DNA from: Streptomyces griseoviridis | Lineage (GTDB): Bacteria > Actinomycetota > Actinomycetes > Streptomycetales > Streptomycetaceae | NCBI RefSeq assembly: GCF_005222485.1 | Contig: NZ_CP029078.1 | Coordinates: 5,421,501-5,485,500 of the forward strand | Reading direction: 5' to 3' | DNA: 64,000 bases | Part shown: positions 31,573 through 42,189 of the stretch, piece by piece | Numbering within the stretch: the stretch's first letter is position 1 | Layout: each line of letters begins with the position of its first letter | The notes under the pieces: model-generated | Database searches by the model: none | What the model was told of the DNA's origin: nothing | What the model saw: only the letters and a program-made list of their open reading frames with translations | Position numbers and translations under genes: made by a program

Positions 31573-32619
31573 GTGTACCGGCAGGGCATGGTGCCCGCAC
31601 GGCGAGGCGTTCTCGGTGTCGGGTTGCTGGCCGTCGCCCTCACCGTCCCCGGTTGGCCCGACGTGCTCGGGCGGCTTGAGGCGTTCTCGGCCGGTCGAGC
31701 CGCCCGTATCGGTATGCCCGAGGTCGACATGGTCGTCGACATGACGGCCAAAGTGTCCGAGCTGGACGACCAGTTCGGCGGACGGCACGCCCGGCCCATG
31801 GCCGCCGCCTTCCTCGTCAACACGGTCGCCGGGTACCTCAAGGCGGACGCGTCGGACGACGTCCGCAAGGCCATGCTGTCGGCGGCCTCCGACCTCAGCT
31901 ACCTCACCGGGTACATGGCCGTCGACGAAGGTCTGCACGGCCTCGCCCAGCGCTACTACGTCAAGGCCCTCGAACTGGCCGGCGCCGCCGGTGACCACCT
32001 CATCTACTGCACCACGCTGCGCGGCACGAGCGTCCAGGCCGTCGATCTCGGTCACGGGGCGCGAGCCATGGACCTCGCCGACGCCGCCGCCACCGCGTCG
32101 CCCGCCGCCGGTCCCCGGATGCGGGCCTTCCTCGCCGGGCAGCAGGCCCACGCGGCGGCGCAGACAGGTGACCGCACCAGCGCGCTCCGCCACCTGCGCG
32201 AGGCCGAGGCGCACATGGACCGGGCCGAGTCCCGCGCCACGACGTTCGGTTCGTACGACCCGGCCGCTCTCAACTACCACGTGAGTCAGGTCCGTTACGA
32301 ACTCGGCGACCTGTCCGGAGCCGTCGAGGCGATGCAGCAGTCCGACCGGCTGCGGTACAGCGTCTACCGACGCACCCGGGTGCACCGCCGCGGCACCCTC
32401 GCCGAACGCCAATTCGCGGTCGGCCACCTCGAAGCCGCCGTCCAGACCTGGCGGTCCGCTCTCGACGAGTGGCCCCTGGTGCAGTCAGGCCGTGCCGACG
32501 AGCGGATGCGCAGCATGGTCCGGCTGCTTCGGCCCCACCTCAAGAACGGGCACGCCCGCGCCCTGTACGACCGGGCGCGGGCCGTGCTGCCGGTCTCCCT
32601 GCACGCTCCCACCCGCTGA
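31573..32619 (+). CDS. TPR-like regulator C-terminal module lacking its HTH
   Basis: 348 residues, GTG after GGGGGAGGAGGGGATC. The whole protein resembles the C-terminal helical repeat region of the long Streptomyces XRE/TPR regulators (RRGVLGVGLLAVAL, then LSYLTGYMAVDEGLHGLAQRYYVKALELAGAAGD, ALRHLREAEAHMDRA, YHVSQVRYELGDL). No HTH is present at the N-terminus. Upstream sequence in frame does not supply one. It may be a truncated gene or a free-standing partner for the XRE gene upstream. Confidence 0.8.
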   Translation: MYRQGMVPARRGVLGVGLLAVALTVPGWPDVLGRLEAFSAGRAARIGMPEVDMVVDMTAKVSELDDQFGGRHARPMAAAFLVNTVAGYLKADASDDVRKAMLSAASDLSYLTGYMAVDEGLHGLAQRYYVKALELAGAAGDHLIYCTTLRGTSVQAVDLGHGARAMDLADAAATASPAAGPRMRAFLAGQQAHAAAQTGDRTSALRHLREAEAHMDRAESRATTFGSYDPAALNYHVSQVRYELGDLSGAVEAMQQSDRLRYSVYRRTRVHRRGTLAERQFAVGHLEAAVQTWRSALDEWPLVQSGRADERMRSMVRLLRPHLKNGHARALYDRARAVLPVSLHAPTR

Positions 32620-32648
32620 CGGCACCCGTCCGCGTCCCGTCAGACCGT

Positions 32649-33656
32649 TCACCGCCCCCTGTCCGAACCCTCCGCATCCGCTCCCCGCTGCCTCTCCGAA
32701 CCCTCCGCATCCGCTCCCCGCTGCCTCTCCGAACCCTCCGCATCCGCTCCCCGCTGCCTCTCCGGATCCTTCGATTTCTCCGAACTCCCCATATCCATAG
32801 CCCCCGTTGCCGTCGGCGCCTCGCCGAACCGTGCCAGTGCCAGCGCGCCCGTCACCGCCACGGCGAAGCCCAGTACCGCCAGCCACGTCAGGCCCTCGCG
32901 GGTGCGGTCGCCCAGCCAGATCACGCCCACCGCCGCCGGGCCGAGCGTCTCGCCGATCACCAGGCCCGCCGTCGCCGCCGTCACCGAACCCCGTTCCAGC
33001 GCCGACGTCAGCAGCAGGAACGCCGCGCCCCCGCCCACCAGCAGCGCGTACGTCGCCGGGTTCGTGAGCAGGGCCGACGGGGTCACCGAGTCGATCAGGC
33101 GGACCGACACCTCGACCACCCCGAACCCGAACCCCGCGCCGAGCCCGAGCGCCGCCGATCTGCCGGGGCCCGTCCAGCGGCCCGCGCCGAGCCCCAGCAG
33201 CAGTACCGCCACCGCGACCCCGAGCGTCACGTACCGCAGCGTGTCCGTTCCCGGCCGGTGGCCCTCCGCGCCCGACGCAAGGCCCAGCATCGCCAGCCCC
33301 GCGCACACCACCCCGACCGCGCCCCACTCCATCCCGTTCAACCGCACCCGCAGCAGCCGCGCCGCGACCACCGCCGTCACCGCGAGGCTGGACGCCAGCG
33401 CCGCGCCCACCGCGTAGATCGGCAGCGACCGCAGCGCGGCGATCTGGAACACGAACCCGAGGCCGTCCAGGGCGAGTCCGGCCAGGTACCGCCACTGCCG
33501 GACCGCCCGCAGCAGCAGCGCCGTCTGACCGCCGGGGCCGGCGCCCGCGCCGTCGTCCCCCGGAGCGGACGCCGCCCGTGTGGCGACCGCCTGCAACACC
33601 GTCGCCGTACCGAAACAGACCGCCGCGCCGAGCGCGCACATCATCCCGAGAAGCAC
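32649..33656 (-). CDS. EamA/DMT-type permease with repeat-bearing C-terminal tail
   Basis: 335 residues from GTG 33656 (the ATGs at 33644 and 33641 are alternatives). About ten hydrophobic segments; the family's two five-helix halves are recognisable (MCALGAAVCFGTATVLQAVATRAA; AAFLLLTSALERGSVTAATAGLVIGETLGPAAVGVIWLGD). The substrate is unknown. The hydrophilic tail holds three perfect 11-residue repeats from a 33-bp array. Confidence 0.88.
   Translation of the reverse strand: MLLGMMCALGAAVCFGTATVLQAVATRAASAPGDDGAGAGPGGQTALLLRAVRQWRYLAGLALDGLGFVFQIAALRSLPIYAVGAALASSLAVTAVVAARLLRVRLNGMEWGAVGVVCAGLAMLGLASGAEGHRPGTDTLRYVTLGVAVAVLLLGLGAGRWTGPGRSAALGLGAGFGFGVVEVSVRLIDSVTPSALLTNPATYALLVGGGAAFLLLTSALERGSVTAATAGLVIGETLGPAAVGVIWLGDRTREGLTWLAVLGFAVAVTGALALARFGEAPTATGAMDMGSSEKSKDPERQRGADAEGSERQRGADAEGSERQRGADAEGSDRGR
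32662..32760. repeat. Three perfect 33-bp tandem repeats
   Basis: The unit begins TCCGAACCCTCC and ends GCTGCCTC; copies at 32662, 32695 and 32728, with a partial fourth. In frame in the DMT permease tail (SERQRGADAEG repeated). Confidence 0.95.
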
Positions 33657-33704
33657 AGGAGCGACTGTAGGGGAGGCCGGGCCCGACAGGTCCGGACCGA
33701 CGGG

Positions 33705-33732
33705 TTGTCACATCCCCCTCTCGTTCTAGGCT
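33705..33732 (+). promoter_or_regulatory. Promoter of the lipoprotein/ATP-grasp operon
   Basis: TTGTCA (33705-33710), a 16-bp spacer and TAGGCT (33727-33732), a good match to the vegetative consensus, about 95 bp before the lipoprotein start. Confidence 0.6.
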
Positions 33733-33825
33733 GTGTTCGAGCCACACGGAATCCGGACAGCTCCGGATCTCGATCGCCGCGCCCACCGGTGCGGCACCGA
33801 CGCGGCACCGACGGGGAGACACGAC

Positions 33826-34155
33826 ATGGCGGACGCACGCAGGCAACTACGGTCAGGCACCGTCGTTCTGGGCGGGATGGGGCTGCTCGCCGCCGCCCTC
33901 ACCGCCTGCTCGTCCGATCCCGACAAGCGGTGCGTCGACCGCGACAGCTACAACCTCGGCAAGGGCTACCGGGTCGTCTCCGACAAGAACTGCAAGTCAG
34001 GCAGCGGCACGGGCACTTGGTACTACGGCGGCAAGAAGAAGGGCACCTGGGTCGAGAGCGGGTCGTTCAGCAAACCCCGCAAGGGCTCGGGGAGCGGCGG
34101 CGGTGGCGTCGACCGGGGCGGCTTCGGTGGCGGCAAGGGCGCCAAGGGCGGCTGA
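33826..34155 (+). CDS. Small Gly/Ser-rich lipoprotein
   Basis: 109 residues, ATG after GGGGAGACACGAC. Signal peptide with lipobox ALTAC (Cys at about 28), a DPDKRCVDRDSY segment with a second cysteine, and a third in SDKNCKSG. A Gly/Lys/Ser-rich tail follows. It directly precedes an ATP-grasp ligase of the glutathionylspermidine-synthase type, as YgiB precedes YgiC in E. coli. The pairing is inferred; the protein itself is short and poorly conserved. Confidence 0.85.
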   Translation: MADARRQLRSGTVVLGGMGLLAAALTACSSDPDKRCVDRDSYNLGKGYRVVSDKNCKSGSGTGTWYYGGKKKGTWVESGSFSKPRKGSGSGGGGVDRGGFGGGKGAKGG

Positions 34156-34158
34156 CCC

Positions 34159-35343
34159 GTGCGCCGACACACCCTCACCCCGCGCCCCGACTGGCAGCGC
34201 ACCGTCGAGGAGCAGGGGCTCGTCTACCCGCTGACCCGGTACCCCGACGACTCCCTGCGCCCCTACTGGGACGAGAGCGCCTACTACTCCTTCTCCCTCG
34301 CCGAGGTCGAGGCCCTGGAGGAGGTCGTCGAGGAGTTGCACGCGCTCTGCCTCGCCGCCGCCGACCACCTCGTCACCGCCGGCCGCCTCGCCGAACTCGG
34401 CATCACCGATCCGCGGGTCGCCGACGCCGTCGCCGAGTCCTGGCGGCGGCGGGCCGAACTGCCGTCCCTGTACGGCAGGTTCGACCTGCGCCACGACGGG
34501 ACCGGGCCCGCCAAACTGCTGGAGTACAACGCCGACACCCCGACCTCGCTCGTCGAGGCCGCCTCCCCGCAGTGGTTCTGGATGACGGAACGATTCCCCG
34601 GCGCCGACCAGTGGAACTCCCTGCACGAACGCCTCGTCGCCGCCTGGCGCAGACAGGCACCGCTGCTGCCGCCCGGCGCCCCGCTGCACTTCGCGCACTC
34701 CTCGGACGACGAACTCGGCGAGGACCTCATGACGGTCGCCTACCTCAAGGAGACTGCCGAGCAGGCCGGCCTGGAGACCGAGTGGATCTCCATGGAGGAG
34801 ATCGGCTTCGACCCGCTGTCCGGGCGCTTCGTCGACCAGCGGCTGCGGTTCATCCGCAGCTGCTTCAAGCTCTACCCGTGGGAGTGGCTCACCACCGACC
34901 GGTTCGCGGGACACGTCCTCGACACCCTCGACAACGGCGGCGGCACCGGCACCACCCTGTGGATCGAGCCCGCCTGGAAGATGCTCCTCAGCAACAAGGC
35001 GCTGCTCGCGATCCTCTGGGAGCTGAACCCCGGGCACCCCAACCTGCTGCCCGCCCACCTCGACGGGCCCCGCGAGCTGGCCGCCACCACCGGGTACGTC
35101 GCCAAGCCGCTCCTCGGCCGGGAGGGCGCGGGCGTCACCGTCCACCCGGCGGGCGGCCCTCCCGCCGCCCCCGCGCCCGGTCACTGCTACCAGGCGCTCG
35201 CCCCGCTGCCCGCCTTCGACGGCAACCACGTCGTCCTCGGCGCCTGGGTCGTCGACGGCGAGCCCGCGGGCCTCGGCATCCGCGAGTCCGCCGGGCTGAT
35301 CACCGACGAGTACGCCCGCTTCGTCCCGCACGTCATCCTCTGA
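34159..35343 (+). CDS. Glutathionylspermidine synthase-type ATP-grasp protein (YgiC-like)
   Basis: 394 residues, GTG 3 bp after the lipoprotein stop. It matches the ligase half of glutathionylspermidine synthase: PYWDESAYYSF, the substrate loop RFDLRHDGTGPAKLLEYNADTPTSLVEA, EWISMEEIGFDP, IEPAWKMLLSNKALLAILWEL, and KPLLGREGAGVTV. These form carbon-nitrogen bonds with ATP. Actinobacteria lack glutathionylspermidine, so the true substrate is open. No amidase domain is present. Confidence 0.92.
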   Translation: MRRHTLTPRPDWQRTVEEQGLVYPLTRYPDDSLRPYWDESAYYSFSLAEVEALEEVVEELHALCLAAADHLVTAGRLAELGITDPRVADAVAESWRRRAELPSLYGRFDLRHDGTGPAKLLEYNADTPTSLVEAASPQWFWMTERFPGADQWNSLHERLVAAWRRQAPLLPPGAPLHFAHSSDDELGEDLMTVAYLKETAEQAGLETEWISMEEIGFDPLSGRFVDQRLRFIRSCFKLYPWEWLTTDRFAGHVLDTLDNGGGTGTTLWIEPAWKMLLSNKALLAILWELNPGHPNLLPAHLDGPRELAATTGYVAKPLLGREGAGVTVHPAGGPPAAPAPGHCYQALAPLPAFDGNHVVLGAWVVDGEPAGLGIRESAGLITDEYARFVPHVIL

Positions 35344-35408
35344 CCACCTGCCCGTACCGCCGCCCCATCCCGCACGTCATCCTCTGACCACCGGCCCGTA
35401 CCGCCGCC
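35325..35408. repeat. 44-bp tandem duplication of the gene's 3' end
   Basis: The segment beginning CCCGCACGTCATCC, including the last codons and stop of the YgiC-like gene, is repeated once at +44 bp (copies from 35325 and from 35369) with a single mismatch in about 40 bases. The second copy is outside the gene. Confidence 0.9.
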
Positions 35409-35573
35409 GCGCCCGGGCGCCGACCGCCGGTGGCAGGTCGCCCGCCCTCCGGAACCCGCCGTCCCCCTCCCCGTCCGCAACCCGCCGTCGCCCTTCCCGC
35501 CCGCCGTTCGGCGGCCCGCTCGCATGGTGGACTGCGGACCGTGCGCCCGGCGGGCGGCGGGTACGCTGGCCGC

Positions 35574-35655
35574 GGGCCGTGACTGGCGCGCTGGGATGGG
35601 AACGACCATCGGGGAGCGGCCTGTACGTCAGCGAGTGCCGTGCGCCTGGGCCGAA
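35574..35655 (+). ncRNA. ZTP (pfl) riboswitch upstream of glyA
   Basis: The region reads GGGCCGTGACTGGCGC at its start, then AACGACCATCGGGGAGC, and ends TGCCGTGCGCCTGGGCC. This is the conserved order of the ZTP/pfl motif. GGCGC (35585-35589) can pair with GCGCC (35642-35646), as the motif's pseudoknot requires. It ends about 48 bp before the glyA ATG. Known: these RNAs bind ZTP/ZMP and raise expression of one-carbon genes, commonly glyA in actinobacteria. Recognised by eye; covariance search not run. Confidence 0.88.
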
Positions 35656-35702
35656 CCGTGACACCGTGACCGCTTCAGCCACGCCATCCGGAGGCCGACC
35701 TG

Positions 35703-38571
<2,869 letters not shown>

Positions 38572-38690
38572 GGCGCACGACCGCACTCCCGTTCCACCCG
38601 CAGAGCGCTGCACATCACTTCCGTTGCGCCTGCCCACAGCCCGGCCATAGCCGTACAGTCGATAGCCGGACGGCCGGGAACCGAACCGGC

Positions 38691-39293
38691 ATGACGACAG
38701 GAGACGACGTGGGGACCGTAACGATCGGTGTCTCGATCGCGGTCCCGGAGCCTCACGGCAGCCTGCTCCAACAGCTGCGCCAGGGCTTCGGCGACGCCGC
38801 GGCGCACGGCATCCCCACGCACGTCACCCTGCTGCCCCCGACCGAGGTCGACGCCGCGTCGCTGCCCGCGATCGAGGCGCACCTCACCGAGGTCGCGGCG
38901 GCCGGCCGGCCCTTCCCGATGCGGCTCGCGGGCACCGGCACCTTCCGCCCGCTCTCCCCGGTCGTCTTCATACGGATCGCCGACGGCGCCGAGGCCTGCA
39001 CCTGGCTCCAGAAGCAGGTCCGCGACGCCTCCGGGCCGGTCGCGCGCGAACTCCAGTTCCCGTACCACCCGCACGTCACCATCGCGCACGGCATCGAGGA
39101 CGAGGCGATGGACCGCGCCTACGCGGAACTCGCCGACTACGAGGCGGGCTGGCCCTGCACCGGCTTCGCCCTCTACGAGCAGGGCCCCGACGGCGTCTGG
39201 CGCAAGCTGCGCGAGTACCCCTTCGGCGGCTCGGCGGTGGTCCCGCCGCAGGCCGACCGGCTGGGCCGCAGCACCCTCCCCGGCGGCCGCTGA
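38691..39293 (+). CDS. 2'-5' RNA ligase family (2H phosphoesterase) protein
   Basis: 200 residues. The two HxT catalytic motifs are visible, HVTLLPP (around residue 44) and HPHVTIAHG (around residue 125). It belongs to the 2H phosphoesterase superfamily, which acts on cyclic phosphodiester or 2'-5' linkages. Single gene following trpS; substrate unknown. Confidence 0.92.
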   Translation: MTTGDDVGTVTIGVSIAVPEPHGSLLQQLRQGFGDAAAHGIPTHVTLLPPTEVDAASLPAIEAHLTEVAAAGRPFPMRLAGTGTFRPLSPVVFIRIADGAEACTWLQKQVRDASGPVARELQFPYHPHVTIAHGIEDEAMDRAYAELADYEAGWPCTGFALYEQGPDGVWRKLREYPFGGSAVVPPQADRLGRSTLPGGR

Positions 39294-39305
39294 GGCCGCC
39301 CCGGC

Positions 39306-40061
39306 TCAGACCGGCAGCCTGCGGAACACCGCGCGCGGCGCGTGCCGCAGCGCCGACATCACCACCCGCAGAGCCCCCGGCACCCACACCGTCTCCGACC
39401 GCCGTCGCAGCCCCAGTTCGACGGCGGCGGCGACCTCCTCCGGGGTCGTCGCGAGCGGCGCCTCGGGCAGCCCCGCGGTCATCTTCGAGCGCACGAACCC
39501 GGGCCGCACGACCATCACGTGCACGCCGGTGCCGTACAGCGCGTCGCCGAGGCCCTGCGCGAAGGCGTCGAGCCCCGCCTTGCTCGACCCGTAGATGAAG
39601 TTGGCGCGGCGGGCCCGCTCGCCCGCCACCGACGACAGCACGACGAGCGAGCCGTGGCCCTGCGCCTGGAGCGCGCGGGCGGCCACCAGGCACGCCGACA
39701 CCGCGCCGGTGTAGTTGGTCTGCGCGACCCGCACCGCGGACGCCGGATCGCGCTCGTCGCGCGCCTGGTCGCCGAGGACCCCGAAGGCGAGCAGCACCAG
39801 GTCGATGTCGCCCTCCGCGAAGACCTTGCCGAGCGCCGTCTCGTGCGCCTCGGGCTCCAGCGCGTCGAAGGCAACGGTGTGCACCTCGGCGCCCAGACCG
39901 CGCAGTTCCGTCGCGGCCCGGTCGAGGGCGGGCGAGGGCCGGCCGGCCAGCCAGACCGTGCGGGTCCTGCGGGCGATCAGACGGCGGGCGGTGGCCAGCG
40001 CGATCTCGGAGGTACCGCCGAGCACGAGCAGGGACTGGGGGAGACCGAAAGCGTCCTTCAC
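39306..40061 (-). CDS. dprE2: Decaprenylphospho-beta-D-erythro-pentofuranosid-2-ulose 2-reductase (DprE2-like SDR)
   Basis: 251 residues. SDR fold with the atypical cofactor motif VLGGTSEIALATARRL, LLAFGVLG, catalytic Ser in VVLSSVAGERARRANF and YxxxK in FIYGSSKAG, and a long C-terminal membrane-proximal tail. This SDR type is specific to DprE2, which reduces the 2-keto sugar made by DprE1 to decaprenylphosphoryl arabinose. It follows the DprE1-like gene on the same strand. Confidence 0.9.
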   Translation of the reverse strand: MKDAFGLPQSLLVLGGTSEIALATARRLIARRTRTVWLAGRPSPALDRAATELRGLGAEVHTVAFDALEPEAHETALGKVFAEGDIDLVLLAFGVLGDQARDERDPASAVRVAQTNYTGAVSACLVAARALQAQGHGSLVVLSSVAGERARRANFIYGSSKAGLDAFAQGLGDALYGTGVHVMVVRPGFVRSKMTAGLPEAPLATTPEEVAAAVELGLRRRSETVWVPGALRVVMSALRHAPRAVFRRLPV

Positions 40062-40150
40062 GACAGCTCCTAAAGCAGGGCAGAGGGGAAGCGGGGCACA
40101 GCGGGCTCAGCGGCGGAGTCAGCGGGCTGAGCGGCGCGCAGACAGCGGGC

Positions 40151-41527
40151 TCAGAGGGCGAGGCGGCGGGAGAGGTCCGAGGTGAAGACCCCGCGCGGGT
40201 CGAGGTCGGCGCGCAGGGCCCGGAAGTCGGCGAGGCGCGGGTACATCGTGGTGAGCAGCTCGGGGCGGAGCCGGGAGTCCTTGGCGAGGTAGACCCGGCC
40301 GCCCGCGGCGGCCACCTCGTCGTCCAGCTCGTCGAGGAACCCGGCGAGGCCCGGCAGCCCCGCGGGGAGGTCGAGGGCCAGCGTCCAGCCGGGCACCGGG
40401 AAGGAGAGCCAGCCGGGGTCGGCCTCCCCGAAGCGCTTGAGGACGGCGAGGAACGACGGGCAGCGGCGCTCGGAGATGCGCCGCACGATCCGGCGCAGGG
40501 TCTCCTCCTGGCCGTGTCCGACGACGAACTGGTACTGCACGAAGCCGCCCCGCCCGTAGACCCGGTTCCAGTGCGGCACGCCGTCCAGGGGGTGGAAGAA
40601 GGTCGACATCCGCTGGAGTTCGCCGGTGCGGGCGCGGGGCGCCTTGCGGAACCACAGCTCGTTGAAGAGGCCCACCGTGCGGCGGCTGAGCAGGCCCTCG
40701 GGGAAGACGGCGGGCGCGGCCGGCAGCCGCGGGGTGCGGAAGGCCAGCGGGGCGCGGCGGGCGCGGGCGGGCAGCGCGTCGAGCGGGGCGTGGTCGCCGC
40801 GGGTGAGGACGGCGCGGCCGGTCGCGGCGCCGCGCGCCAGCAGGTCGATCCAGGCGACCGAGTAGCGGTAGCGGTGGTCGGTGGCGGTCAGCCGGGCCAT
40901 CAGGTCGTCGAGGTCGGCGGCCCGCTCGGTGTCGACGGACATCAGGGACGTCTCGACGGGCTGGAGCCGTACCGCCGCGGTCAGGATCACGCCGGTCAGG
41001 CCCATGCCGCCCGCGGTCGCGTCGAACAGCGGGGTGCCCTGGGCCACGGTGCGCACCAGGCCGTCGGCGGTGAGGAGTTCGAAGGACCGGACATGGCGGG
41101 CGAAGGAGCCGCTGACGTGGTGGTTCTTGCCGTGGATGTCCGCGCCGATGGCGCCGCCGACGGTGACGTACCTGGTGCCGGGCGTCACCGGCACGAACCA
41201 GCCGAGCGGCAGCAGCAGTTCCATCAGCCGGTGCAGGGAGACGCCCGCGTCGCAGAGCACCGTGCCCTCGGTGACGTCGATGGCGTGGACGCGGTCGAGG
41301 GCCGTCATGTCGAGGACCGCGCCGCCGGCGTTCTGCGCGGCGTCCCCGTACGCCCGGCCGAGGCCCCGGGGGATACCGCCGCGGGTCCCGCACTCCCGGA
41401 CGGCGGCCGCCGCCTCCTGGTAGCTCCGCGGGCGGATCAGCTGGGCCGCGGTGGGGGCGGTGCGGCCCCACCCGGTGACGGCAACGGTGTCGGCAGGCAT
41501 GTCGGAGACCGTATCGTCCTTGTCCAT
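40151..41527 (-). CDS. dprE1: Decaprenylphosphoryl-beta-D-ribose 2-oxidase (DprE1-like FAD enzyme)
   Basis: 458 residues from the ATG at 41527 (the ATG at 41500 is an alternative). FAD-binding (VAO-type) domain: GRTAPTAAQLIRPRSYQEA, GIPRGLGRAYGDAAQNAGGAVLDM, PVTPGTRYVTVGGAIGADIHGKNHH. Substrate domain: SYSVAWIDLLA, EGLLSRRTVGLFNELWFRKAP, and a YQFVVGH segment. Oxidises the ribose 2-OH of the polyprenyl-phosphate sugar. The gene order with DprE2, and with the divergent UbiA and PAP2 genes, supports the assignment. Confidence 0.92.
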   Translation of the reverse strand: MDKDDTVSDMPADTVAVTGWGRTAPTAAQLIRPRSYQEAAAAVRECGTRGGIPRGLGRAYGDAAQNAGGAVLDMTALDRVHAIDVTEGTVLCDAGVSLHRLMELLLPLGWFVPVTPGTRYVTVGGAIGADIHGKNHHVSGSFARHVRSFELLTADGLVRTVAQGTPLFDATAGGMGLTGVILTAAVRLQPVETSLMSVDTERAADLDDLMARLTATDHRYRYSVAWIDLLARGAATGRAVLTRGDHAPLDALPARARRAPLAFRTPRLPAAPAVFPEGLLSRRTVGLFNELWFRKAPRARTGELQRMSTFFHPLDGVPHWNRVYGRGGFVQYQFVVGHGQEETLRRIVRRISERRCPSFLAVLKRFGEADPGWLSFPVPGWTLALDLPAGLPGLAGFLDELDDEVAAAGGRVYLAKDSRLRPELLTTMYPRLADFRALRADLDPRGVFTSDLSRRLAL

Positions 41528-41664
41528 GACGAATGCTGACAGACACTTATGAAGGAGAACGGACAGCGGTAAAACGTGACCTCCCTCCCCGAAATGGGTG
41601 ATTAATGGGATGTCGCTCAATATTGCCGCAGCTCCGACAGTGCGGACGGGAACAGTGAGTCCAC

Positions 41665-42189
41665 ATGGACCATATCGATCAGATCGATCACATCGGCAAG
41701 GTCGATCAGCGCATCCTCTCGGCGTTCCGCGCGTGCGGCGCCGATCCACGCGTCGCCGGCGCCGCGCGCGCCCTGTCCCGGGCCGGTGAGCACGGCGCGC
41801 TGTGGCTCGCGGCGGGGCTCGCGGGGGCCGCCGTGGACGGCGCGCGGCGCGGCGCCTGGTTGCGTGCGACGGCGCTCACCGCGGGCGCGCACGCTGCCAG
41901 CGTGGGCGTGAAGAGGGTGGTGCGGCGCCCGCGCCCGGCCACCGAGCCCCTCGTACGGACCGCGGGCCGGCACTCCTTCCCCAGCTCCCACGCGACCTCG
42001 GCCGCCGCGGCCGCCGTCGCCCTCGGAGCCCTCGGGGCGCCCGCCCTGGCGCCGCTCGCCGCCGCGATGTGCGTCTCCCGCCTGGTCGTCGGCGTGCACT
42101 ACCCCACGGACGTGGTCGCGGGCGCGGCCCTCGGGGCGCTCACGGCGCGGGCCGGGGCGCGCTGGGTGAGCGGGGGTTCGCGTGACTGA
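41665..42189 (+). CDS. PAP2-family phosphatase (decaprenylphosphoryl-5-phosphoribose phosphatase-like)
   Basis: 174 residues. PAP2 motifs KRVVRRPRP, SFPSSHATSA and SRLVVGVHYPTDVVAG are all present. The N-terminus is written with a GATCGATCA-type DNA repeat. Next to a UbiA phosphoribosyltransferase, it probably removes the 5-phosphate of polyprenylphosphoryl phosphoribose, the step before DprE1. Overlaps the next gene by 8 bp. Confidence 0.9.
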   Translation: MDHIDQIDHIGKVDQRILSAFRACGADPRVAGAARALSRAGEHGALWLAAGLAGAAVDGARRGAWLRATALTAGAHAASVGVKRVVRRPRPATEPLVRTAGRHSFPSSHATSAAAAAVALGALGAPALAPLAAAMCVSRLVVGVHYPTDVVAGAALGALTARAGARWVSGGSRD

